Part shown: positions 20,401 through 27,714 of the stretch, in pieces | Layout: each line of letters opens with the position of its first letter | Numbering within the stretch: position 1 is the stretch's first letter | From: Flavilitoribacter nigricans DSM 23189 = NBRC 102662 | GTDB taxonomy: Bacteria > Bacteroidota > Bacteroidia > Chitinophagales > Saprospiraceae | Reading direction: 5' to 3' | Length of the DNA stretch: 64,000 bases | NCBI RefSeq assembly: GCF_002646595.1 | Contig: NZ_PDUD01000046.1 | Location: 41,720-105,719 of the forward strand | Translations under genes and position numbers: made by a program | Notes under the pieces: generated by a model | What the model was told of the DNA's origin: nothing | Databases searched by the model: none | The model's input: the letters and a program-made list of their open reading frames with translations, nothing else

Positions 20401-20532
20401 CACAATCTTTACGCTGTGCCTTTTCAAGCTGATGCCAAAGCAGCGCAGCAGCAGGAATTGTTCGCCGTTCATCGCATCGTTCTGGCAGCATCCGAAGCAG
20501 ATCAACCGCCTTCCCTGAATCCAAAAAAGTAA
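17419..20532 (+). CDS. PhoD-like metallophosphatase, cytoplasmic form
   Basis: The 1037-residue protein starts with a fibronectin-like domain (CGPIVRRVEPKQAAIWLALK) and continues as a PhoD-type metallophosphatase. Metal-binding blocks are visible: LRLLHGSCRNN near residue 150, LFLSGDQIYADS near 190, FMIFDDHEVTDDWN near 460 and IIFLSGDVHYGS near 795. Classical PhoD enzymes are exported phosphodiesterase/phosphatases; here there is no signal peptide or twin-arginine motif, and the protein is about twice the usual length because of charged insertions (residues about 300-430 and 510-650) and a C-terminal extension. It sits between fibre and DUF6603-type genes with gaps of 5 and 7 bases. It may hydrolyse phosphodiesters such as nucleotides, lipids or nucleic acid inside the cell, but the substrate cannot be read from sequence. 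Confidence 0.85.
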   Translation: MPTIADIDQLILCGPIVRRVEPKQAAIWLALKSAAAVELVIWEGLIKHDDIDDTPVVGKSERRTTSIGKHLHLVTVNLELEAGKLLEWGKIYSYNLSITPDGGSKQDLKDLKLLDALAEKEEGKTVTALSYEVGQLPSFALPSDRIESLRLLHGSCRNNDAPYEDALSWVNDFIKADLEDINKRPQQLFLSGDQIYADSVVGELLHELTQWGNSLLDDQETLPTEWRENADTAPIKRWKADTMHFPAYFRANLILSEARFTTTDKNNHLIAFGEFAAMYMSVWSNVLWTVDLQEGAEQNAPQHFENIFDQITDRPENYGAIFRRNLTDERNNIVVEEAVEAGEQPVKAREVFSDDIVKKSIDFLLAARKADKAGFREAMLQKKDNKLNELLADFFKQEVVTRRDKIRFRKYFEFFKGWMKELHSGEQEKANKERGDKLRTLHRTLTKVRRALANISTFMIFDDHEVTDDWNLNPTWRDQVYSSYLGRAIVRNALTSYALFQDWGNRAKSYNRENSGLFEIEENVGELVRELDGEQFSDTLKAAFEKAGLTLEGSNTTVQIIRKEDWKLLDGAKEDEYIVRKYQIKEGTGEAAKEKEVIRIIQNPHALLLKLVSQLYQENNTKREEQEEQLDFLLGLDHHHRVVKSEKSERYQLRDNRSPIVKWHYSYEGMTHKVLVIDNRTRRSYVSFAGAPGNISVNGMQDLIPEDPQPKENEVLFVVAPLPVLGPSMLDELIAPTAYRVYDLIAAFDGDETIKTGMKGTNPDAIEAWVFDPVGQEELFKRLAPFQRIIFLSGDVHYGSTQRMHYWKKGADQPACFAQLTSSGLRNIMPGFIQYISQHFGIGQKLIRGEIRAERLGWHDNDPKPLKFPDEKKVNAFLKYKLKNKPVLITPLGWPEGTTYGEDNEPDWSWRVHNVIDERREEERPGITQLVKIEETVESRTVDAFRKTAARHSRQIKQVNFTRQILFKANIGLVTFEKEEKKDGVEKEPPIHLIHNLYAVPFQADAKAAQQQELFAVHRIVLAASEADQPPSLNPKK

Positions 20533-20539
20533 GCATAAC

Positions 20540-23500
20540 ATGGCTGAAAATACTGACAATGGACTAGTGCAAAATGCTATGGGCGAGATGGGAGACCTTT
20601 TCTCCTGGATACAAAAAGCCCTACAGGATGAACAGGTAAGACGAACTACCCTGCTGAGTCTGGGGCTCGATCCTGATGCAGATAAGGAAGACGACGGTAC
20701 AGCGGCCGAGCCGCCCAATCTCAACCTGGACAACATTCAGCGGTACCGTAAATCGGTCAATCCAGATGAAGTAGCCCACCAAAGTGCCGTAGCGGAGGCC
20801 AAGAAATTCGTGCAATTCCTGAAAGATTATCTCAAAGCTTTCAAGGCCGATCCCCTGGACCTGGATGAGCACCTTTACCGACTCTTCGAGATCATGGCCT
20901 CAAATTATATCCGATTGCGTTATCCAAAAGCCTATTATCTCTTCCAGGTGTTAGGTTTTTTAACGGAATTCAATACGGCACCCGTCAAGGTAGAATCATC
21001 TGCGGGTACTAATCTGGTGATGGGCGTAGTTAATACCGTACCGTACGGCTTGTTGAAAGTGCCCAGAATTGCGTTGCAAAACATCTGGGAATTCATTACC
21101 CATCCAATTCACTATCTGGAGAGTAAGGCCAGAGACCTGGCCGCGAACCTCCCTTTGGATACTAAAGAAGATGCAGAGGATTATTCGCTTTTATTTTTGT
21201 TACTGCCCCTGATCGTTGGAATATCAGATAATGACATCGATCTGGAATATTTGTACGGATGGGATGCTTCCGTGCGAAAGTGGTCAGATGATGAACCGGA
21301 AGCGCTCCGGGTATCCTCCCATGGGGCTCTGTTGCTGGCTGATATACGGCGGAATTACCAAGAAAAATTCCCCTTGCCGGAGGAAGATATTGCCGCTTGG
21401 GTAAAGGTGGAAAAAGCTGTAGCTGAACCTGCAGACGATATCCAGAAAGAAATAGCTGCCGCCTACCGACGGGCCACTCTGAATTGGGAAAGAGGAGAAT
21501 GGGTCGATTACATTTCGGAAACTTTTTTCTCCTTCTCCATTAAATTGCCGGAAGAAGAAGGTAGTGAAGATTCCAAACAGCTGGGAGCGACTATGTTCTT
21601 TATCTCTAAGGAAGACGAGCCGGCCGAACTATTGGAATCGGAAGGTATTTTGCGGACGCCTTCCGGGGGCTTATTCGTTTCCCTGCACGGCTCCGGTAAG
21701 ATGCAATACAAGATCACAGATAACTGGAAGCTGGGATTCGAACTCAGCTCCGGTAATTTACTGGATTTCTACCTCAGCAGCAACGCCGATCTAAATGTGA
21801 TGGGCGACATCCGGATGGATCTTAGTATAATGCGGGAGAAAGACCCTGAGACTGGAGCGTCCTATAATCTGCCGAATGGATCAGGTACCCGTTTGGCGAT
21901 CGGGGATATTGAATTGACCGGTTTCCTGAGTAAAGAAGACTTCGGTATCGAGCTGGGTTTAAAAGAAAACGCCCTAATCATTTCCAGCGGCAAAGCCGAC
22001 GGTTTTTTGAAAGAGATTATGCCGGGCGGTGATACCCCCCTGAAGTTTTCTTTGGCAACGGGTGTTTCAAAAACGAAAAGCTACTATTTCAATCACAATA
22101 TCGGTTTCCTCAATAAATTGCTGGGAACCGAAGAAGAAGAGAAGAAGACGGAGGCAGTGGATAATACCCGGAGCCGGAGCCGGAGCCTAGCGCGTAGCGC
22201 GGAAAAACCGGCGGTAAAGGAAGAGCAGGCCAAGCCATTGGATACCGTCATTCCCATTCACAAAGATATGGGAATTGCTAAGTTTGAAAAGATAGACTGG
22301 TCGTACGGACCCGTCGTGGACAGCGAAAAGCTGGGTGGAAAGATAGGGGTAACCTGTACTTTCTCCTCAAAAATAGGTCCTGTTTTTGTCCGGGTAGAGG
22401 GGATTGGGATGAAGCTGGAGGCAAGTATGCCGCCCGCAGGAGTGGACCTAAATAATATGGAATTGGGCTACGACTTTGTAACGCCCAGTAGAGTTGGACT
22501 TCGCATCGATGCGGAGATTATTTCCGGTGGCGGCTACCTGGACTTCGATCCGGAAAATCACCGCTATGCCGGAGTACTGGCCCTGAACTTTATGGATATC
22601 GAATTGGCAGCTATCGGCCTGATCAATACCCGACTCCCCAATAAACAGAAGGGATTCTCGATGCTACTCAGCATCAACGTCATTTTCAATCCCGCCTATC
22701 AGTTGGCCTATGGCTTTACCCTGAACGGAGTTGGTGGCCTGATCGGTATTCACCGTACCACCAAAGTGCGCATATTACAAGATCGCATCCGCAGTGGAGC
22801 GATTACTTCGATCATGTTTCCCCAAAACGTCATCGAAAATGCGCCTAAGATCATTAGTGACTTGCGGGCCGTCTTCCCGCCCAAGAAAAAGCACTATATC
22901 GTTGCGCCCTTTCTAAAGATCGGTTGGGGTACGCCCACGATCGTGGAGATCGATCTGGGAATACTGGTAGAGATCCCTTTTAAGAAACGCTTGATCCTGC
23001 TGGGCAGCGTCGGCATGTACCTCCCCAACAAGGCCATTGAAAAGCGTTTGGTGGAGCTGCACATTGACGTTTTCGGCGATTTCAATTTTGCCGAATCGTA
23101 TGTCCTCATCGAAGGTCGGTTACGCAATTCGCATGTAGTAGGGATTAAGTTGACGGGGGGATTTGCCTTTGTCCTCGATTGGGGCCGCGAACCGCAGTTC
23201 CTAATGTCTGTAGGTGGATATCATCCAAGGTATAAAAAGCCGGATCGCTTCCCGGACATCCCGCGCCTAACAGCTTCCATCAAGGTGGGTAGCAGCGTTA
23301 ATCTCACCTGCAAATACTACCAGGCGATCACCTCCAATTCATTCCAGTTGGGTATTCGGGCCGATCTGCTGGTACGTGTGGGCAGTGCCAGAGCAACCGG
23401 TTTACTGGACTTTAATGCCCTCCTGCAATTCGATCCTTTCCGCTTCATGGTCGATATCCGGATCAGCGTGGGCATCAGCTATCGGGGAAGAACTTTTGCC

Positions 23501-24448
23501 GGGGTGGATCTCTATTTTGAATTTTCCGGCCCCAAACCCTGGCGCGCCAAAGGATATGCCAAGATCAAGATTTTGTTCTTTTCCCTTAAAGTACGCTTTA
23601 ACATTAGTTGGGGTGGCAAACAGGAAAAAGCCCTGGTTTCGATCAAAACCGAAAGGCTGCTTGATCAGTTGCACGAACAGGTGGCAGCTCCCAACAACTG
23701 GTCAGCTAAGTTAGCTCCTGGCTTCAGTAGCGGTGCAGCACTGAAAAAACTGGAGGCTGAAGCGCAAAAGGAACGCATATTTGTTCATCCGAGCGGATAT
23801 TTGGAAGTCAGACAGATGCTCCTACCGCTGAATAAAACCCTGGAAAAATTAGGGCATAAGCAAGTTGACAAGGCCGATTTCAAGATCACAGGCTACCAGA
23901 TTGGGAAACTCATGGTAAAACCTGCTAAGCCGGCCCATTTACGAGAATACTTTTCCCGGGGCCAGTTTGAGAACTTGTCCGATGAGGCCCAATTGTCGAG
24001 TGCTGATTTCGAACTGATGAACGCCGGGGTGGCCATCAAGGCGGATAAGGCGTTTGACTTTCCTCAGGAATTCGAAAAAGTTGCGAGTGATTTCGAGGAC
24101 ATTCTACTTTTTCCGCCGGAAAGGCCGGCACCAAGTACTACCGCCCGCTCCTTTGGGGTGGAGGAGTCAAGCGGATTCAACTGGCAACAGGATCGAAGAA
24201 AGAATATACTGGCGGCACGGCAATTCCGGCGCTCCGATCGGGCAGTGGATGTTTTCGGCCTGACCGAAGAGCTACCAGACTACGGTGCTAAACAATACCG
24301 AATAGCCCGAAGGGACACCTTAGAAACCCCACCGGAGTGGGAAAAGCAATATTTCGACACGTATTCCGCAGCTAAAGATTTTCTGGACTACGATTTTCAG
24401 GGGGATGCCTCCAAGTGGCAGATACTGGAAGCAGAGGTCGTCCTGTAA
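20540..24448 (+). CDS. DUF6603-type large beta-rich protein
   Basis: Of 1302 residues, the first 330 or so are mostly helical and acidic. Residues about 340-520 are beta-rich, followed by a low-complexity linker (TRSRSRSLARS, near residue 545), and residues about 570-1030 form long amphipathic beta strands. Within that part GVGGLIGIHRTTKVRILQDR, SGAITSIMFPQN, LVEIPFKKRLILLGSVGMYL and a GPKPWRAKGYAKIKILFFSL region match my memory of the DUF6603 family. The repeated amphipathic strands are like those of beta-barrels or large beta-sheets, yet there is no signal peptide. The C-terminal 270 residues are charged and probably a separate domain. It ends the co-directional cluster; 149 bases follow before the SIR2-like gene. 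The function of the family is unknown to me. Confidence 0.75.
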   Translation: MAENTDNGLVQNAMGEMGDLFSWIQKALQDEQVRRTTLLSLGLDPDADKEDDGTAAEPPNLNLDNIQRYRKSVNPDEVAHQSAVAEAKKFVQFLKDYLKAFKADPLDLDEHLYRLFEIMASNYIRLRYPKAYYLFQVLGFLTEFNTAPVKVESSAGTNLVMGVVNTVPYGLLKVPRIALQNIWEFITHPIHYLESKARDLAANLPLDTKEDAEDYSLLFLLLPLIVGISDNDIDLEYLYGWDASVRKWSDDEPEALRVSSHGALLLADIRRNYQEKFPLPEEDIAAWVKVEKAVAEPADDIQKEIAAAYRRATLNWERGEWVDYISETFFSFSIKLPEEEGSEDSKQLGATMFFISKEDEPAELLESEGILRTPSGGLFVSLHGSGKMQYKITDNWKLGFELSSGNLLDFYLSSNADLNVMGDIRMDLSIMREKDPETGASYNLPNGSGTRLAIGDIELTGFLSKEDFGIELGLKENALIISSGKADGFLKEIMPGGDTPLKFSLATGVSKTKSYYFNHNIGFLNKLLGTEEEEKKTEAVDNTRSRSRSLARSAEKPAVKEEQAKPLDTVIPIHKDMGIAKFEKIDWSYGPVVDSEKLGGKIGVTCTFSSKIGPVFVRVEGIGMKLEASMPPAGVDLNNMELGYDFVTPSRVGLRIDAEIISGGGYLDFDPENHRYAGVLALNFMDIELAAIGLINTRLPNKQKGFSMLLSINVIFNPAYQLAYGFTLNGVGGLIGIHRTTKVRILQDRIRSGAITSIMFPQNVIENAPKIISDLRAVFPPKKKHYIVAPFLKIGWGTPTIVEIDLGILVEIPFKKRLILLGSVGMYLPNKAIEKRLVELHIDVFGDFNFAESYVLIEGRLRNSHVVGIKLTGGFAFVLDWGREPQFLMSVGGYHPRYKKPDRFPDIPRLTASIKVGSSVNLTCKYYQAITSNSFQLGIRADLLVRVGSARATGLLDFNALLQFDPFRFMVDIRISVGISYRGRTFAGVDLYFEFSGPKPWRAKGYAKIKILFFSLKVRFNISWGGKQEKALVSIKTERLLDQLHEQVAAPNNWSAKLAPGFSSGAALKKLEAEAQKERIFVHPSGYLEVRQMLLPLNKTLEKLGHKQVDKADFKITGYQIGKLMVKPAKPAHLREYFSRGQFENLSDEAQLSSADFELMNAGVAIKADKAFDFPQEFEKVASDFEDILLFPPERPAPSTTARSFGVEESSGFNWQQDRRKNILAARQFRRSDRAVDVFGLTEELPDYGAKQYRIARRDTLETPPEWEKQYFDTYSAAKDFLDYDFQGDASKWQILEAEVVL

Positions 24449-24597
24449 TTGTGATGAATTTAAATAAGGAATAATCCGGGCAGTTTGCCTGGCGACGGCC
24501 ATTAGCCTTTGAAGGTTAGTAGCAGATAATTTCCGCATAATAACAGCAGCTTTTTAGGTGTCTTCCTGATTTTTCTGTTCTTTTATTAAAAAAAGAA

Positions 24598-25731
24598 ATG
24601 GCAGCGGAAAGCATCACCGGCATGGATGCAAAGAATTGGGATCATTTATTGGATAGCCTGGAGGAGAACAAATGCATTCTTTGTCTAGGTCCGGAAGTCT
24701 ATTCTTCTACGGATAAAGGAAGACTAGAGACCCAATTGGCCAATTTTTTGCAAAAAGAGTCCGAAGCAATTCGTATCCGGGTTTATGAGGATGGATGGTT
24801 CCACTACTTGCCAAATGCCAGTGAAATTGATGCCTGGCAGCGAGTAAAGGAGTTTTACCGGCAATCTAATGATCGTTCGGAGAAAATGTTGCAGAAAATT
24901 GCTCAGATCCCTTGTCACTTTATCCTCAATTTTACGCCTGACTATAAGCTTAAAGTAGCGTTTGAGCAACAGGATTTTGCCTTCAACTTCTTAAGTTATC
25001 TGAAAAAGCAGCCCTTTGATCCCCAGGAAGAAGCTAACCGATATACACCTACCAAGCTCAAGCCGCTCATTTACAATATGGTGGGGGAGATCAGAAAACG
25101 GAACTCCCTGGTGATGACTTACAATGATTTCTACGCTTATCTCGAATCCATTTTTGAGGGAAATAGCATGGCGCCCGTCCTTAAGGAAAATATTTGGGAG
25201 GCTGATTATTTCATTTTCCTGGGAATGCCTTTCGACCGTTGGTATGTGCATATGTTCATGCGCATCCTGCAACAACACGAGCGGAACCGGGCCTCAAAAA
25301 AATACGCCGCTAATATTTATCTGAGTGACGAGATCACCACCCATTGTGCGGAGCAGTATACGATGACCTTCGTACCGAACGGGATTGAAAACTTTGTGGA
25401 TACTTTTTACGAAAAATGCAAGACCCGAGGTTTTCTCCGTACTGCAGCCCAGGCGGCAAAATTACAACTCCCGATCGATCAGTTAAAATCTTGGGTAGCG
25501 GAAAACCAGTTCCAGGAGATCTTTGATCAATTGATCGTTCAGTTATCAGAGATCGGGCCTGCCGGAGAAGAATGGAAAAATCAGGTGTTTCAGCTGGAAG
25601 GGCGTTACAATGATCTGCGGCGAAATATACGAATGGGAACGATTGATGAGCGCGACCGAATGGTCGAAACTAATCGCTTAAGAGCAGTGATCATGGATTT
25701 AATCCAGGATTTGCAAAATCAGTTCAACTGA
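24598..25731 (+). CDS. SIR2-like effector with C-terminal EAD11-type domain
   Basis: Residues 1-285 resemble the SIR2_2/SIR2-like fold used as NAD-consuming effectors: NKCILCLGPEVYS near residue 22 in place of the usual glycine-rich loop, FILNFTPDYKL near 103, PLIYNMVGEIRK near 158, SLVMTYNDFYAYLE near 172 and DYFIFLGMPFDRWYVHMF near 202. Where classical sirtuins have a catalytic His-Gly, this protein reads Asn-Met-Val-Gly, as I recall for related conflict proteins, so enzymatic activity is uncertain. Residues about 290-377 (SWVAENQFQEIFDQLIVQL, then GRYNDLRRNIRMGTIDERD and a helix ending LIQDLQNQFN) fit effector-associated domain 11, an adaptor that recruits partners by homotypic contact. 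The STAND NTPase gene starts 6 bases after the stop, so the two probably work as effector and switch. Confidence 0.75.
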   Translation: MAAESITGMDAKNWDHLLDSLEENKCILCLGPEVYSSTDKGRLETQLANFLQKESEAIRIRVYEDGWFHYLPNASEIDAWQRVKEFYRQSNDRSEKMLQKIAQIPCHFILNFTPDYKLKVAFEQQDFAFNFLSYLKKQPFDPQEEANRYTPTKLKPLIYNMVGEIRKRNSLVMTYNDFYAYLESIFEGNSMAPVLKENIWEADYFIFLGMPFDRWYVHMFMRILQQHERNRASKKYAANIYLSDEITTHCAEQYTMTFVPNGIENFVDTFYEKCKTRGFLRTAAQAAKLQLPIDQLKSWVAENQFQEIFDQLIVQLSEIGPAGEEWKNQVFQLEGRYNDLRRNIRMGTIDERDRMVETNRLRAVIMDLIQDLQNQFN

Positions 25732-25737
25732 TCACGG

Positions 25738-27633
25738 ATGAACAGACAAAGATATCCGGGAGCACAACCTTTTGAAAAGGAGCAGCAAGAAGTCTTTTTC
25801 GGTCGGGAAGAAGACCTGGATCATCTGCGTCGTAAGATAAAATTGTCTCAGCTTACCGTACTGTACGGAAAATCCGGGCTTGGAAAAAGTTCGCTGATCA
25901 ATGCGGGATTACTGCCCGAATTAGAAAAAGAAGGTGACTTCGTACCCGTACGGGTAAGGTTTAATGCCTGGCAGGAGCAATTGTCTAATGAACCGGTTGC
26001 AACTACCCGGGCTGCTATTTCCGGAAATCCTGAGAAAAAAACTTTTCTTCACAAAATAATTGCGGACGATCCCTCGCTGTGGCGTAATGTTAAAGATCAA
26101 TTCATCACAGAAAAGGGCGAAAAAGGGCTTCTCCTGGTGTTTGACCAGTTTGAAGAATTGTTCACCTATCCGCAAGCCAGCATTCAGCTTTTTAAGCAGC
26201 AATTAGCGGAAGCGTTGTACACTCCTGCCCCTCAACGGTATTGGGATCTGCTGGAAGATAGCTATGATCGGGACGAATCAATTCTGGAACGGGAAGAGCT
26301 TCAGCTGTTCCAGATGAACATCAATCTGAAAGTAGTGATCGTTGTTCGTTCCGATAGGATGCATTTATTGGAAAAATTAAGTGATTACCTGCCGTCGATT
26401 CTACGAACCTGCCAGGAACTGGAACCGTTGAGCCGAAATCGGGCCAAACAGGCTATAACTGAACCGGCAATTCGCAAGGGCGATTTTGTTTCTCCTCGTT
26501 TTACTTACTCCTTCGAGGCAATGGAAAGGATCCTCAGTTTCCTTACCCAGGATGGGACCGATCCGATCGAAACGACTCAGTTACAGATCATCTGTCATCA
26601 TTTGGAGGAAAAAATAAAACGTACGGATGCTTTGGAAGTGGAAGTATCCGATGTGGAAAACCTGGATGGGGTGATCGAGGATTATTACGATGAACGGATT
26701 AGTATAATTCTGGATGTGGAGCAGGAACTGGCTGCCCGGCGACTGGTGGAAGAGGGATTAGTTTTCGAAGAAGAGGAAAGGAGATTGAGCTTGTACGAAG
26801 GACAAATACTGCGATCCTTTGGATTAAAAGCGGAAACGCTTCGCATTCTTGTGGATAGTCATTTGTTAAGGGCCGAACCGAGCCTGCGGGGAGGTTATAC
26901 CTATGAACTCAGCCATGATACCCTGGTGGGGCCGGTGCTTAAGGCAAAAAATATTCGCACCGCCGGAGAAAGGGCAGCGGCGGCCGAAAAACAGCGCCTG
27001 GAACAGGAAGCGGCGTTGGCGATCGAGCGTCGCAAGCGGAGGCGCGCCTATCTGCTTGCAATAATCATGGTACTCTTAGCAGCAGCGGCGGTGCTAACTA
27101 CCATAATAGCCCTTAAACAAAAAAAGCAATTGGCCGCAGGGCAGGAGGCGCTGCTCCAATCCAACTTCAATTTGCAGAAAAGCAGAGTGATCAACTATAA
27201 AACTACCGGAGCCTATTCCAATGCGCTAAACTTATTGGATACGATCCGGCAACAATGGTCTGTCGGGCCTTATCATGCCGGAGAATTTTCGGAGAGCGTC
27301 TTGCAGGAGGTGGATAGCCTGTCGGTAAAATATTCACATATTCAGGCACTGGTTACGGGAAGTAGGGAAAATATGGAAAGCGCAGACTATAGAGCTGCGG
27401 TAGATAGCCTGGCGCTGGCAAATTCAATTAGTTCGGATAGCTACCTGTTATCATTGCAGGAAAATGCTGTGGAGAGGCTGGAAAAGGCTTTTAATGACTA
27501 TGTGGTGCGCGGAGAACTGCTTAAAGGGACCTTTGATTATCAGGGGGCAATCGAGCAGTTCGAACTGGCTCTGGAATTGAGAGAAGATGCTCGGGTGCGC
27601 AAACTGCTGGAAGAGGTGCAAAGTCTGCAGTGA
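25738..27633 (+). CDS. Membrane-anchored STAND NTPase (nSTAND1 type)
   Basis: The 631-residue protein begins with PFEKEQQEVFFGREEDLDHL, typical of nSTAND1 NTPases. Walker A is YGKSGLGKSSL (about residues 42-52), Walker B is LLLVFDQFEELF (about 131-142) and a sensor-like VVIVVRSDRMHLLEKL follows near 198. A winged-helix region closes with ELSHDTLVGPVLKAK near residue 390. One transmembrane helix (LLAIIMVLLAAAAVLTTIIAL) lies at about 440-460, and about 170 helical, TPR-like residues follow, so the C-terminus would be outside the cytoplasm if the helix spans the membrane. In Bacteroidota such proteins serve as ATP-dependent switches for conflict effectors. Its tight pairing with the SIR2-like/EAD11 gene and the exported genes downstream suggest that it relays a signal from the envelope; that link is inference. 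Confidence 0.85.
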   Translation: MNRQRYPGAQPFEKEQQEVFFGREEDLDHLRRKIKLSQLTVLYGKSGLGKSSLINAGLLPELEKEGDFVPVRVRFNAWQEQLSNEPVATTRAAISGNPEKKTFLHKIIADDPSLWRNVKDQFITEKGEKGLLLVFDQFEELFTYPQASIQLFKQQLAEALYTPAPQRYWDLLEDSYDRDESILEREELQLFQMNINLKVVIVVRSDRMHLLEKLSDYLPSILRTCQELEPLSRNRAKQAITEPAIRKGDFVSPRFTYSFEAMERILSFLTQDGTDPIETTQLQIICHHLEEKIKRTDALEVEVSDVENLDGVIEDYYDERISIILDVEQELAARRLVEEGLVFEEEERRLSLYEGQILRSFGLKAETLRILVDSHLLRAEPSLRGGYTYELSHDTLVGPVLKAKNIRTAGERAAAAEKQRLEQEAALAIERRKRRRAYLLAIIMVLLAAAAVLTTIIALKQKKQLAAGQEALLQSNFNLQKSRVINYKTTGAYSNALNLLDTIRQQWSVGPYHAGEFSESVLQEVDSLSVKYSHIQALVTGSRENMESADYRAAVDSLALANSISSDSYLLSLQENAVERLEKAFNDYVVRGELLKGTFDYQGAIEQFELALELREDARVRKLLEEVQSLQ

Positions 27634-27714
27634 TATTTGAATATTTGCTAATGGATTTGTAAATTGTCTGACAATAAGTATACAATATTACAAAACCCTA
27701 CACCTCTAACCGTA

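Noticed and set aside
6616..24448. Prophage or eCIS interpretation of the fibre-containing cluster
   Set aside because: No sheath, tube, baseplate, AAA+ ATPase, capsid, portal or terminase gene is visible; only the S74 fibre is phage-like.
24476..24492. CCGGGCA-GTT-TGCCTGG hairpin after the DUF6603-type gene as a terminator
   Set aside because: The 7-bp stem has one G-T pair but no T-run follows, so termination between blocks 2 and 3 cannot be claimed from it.
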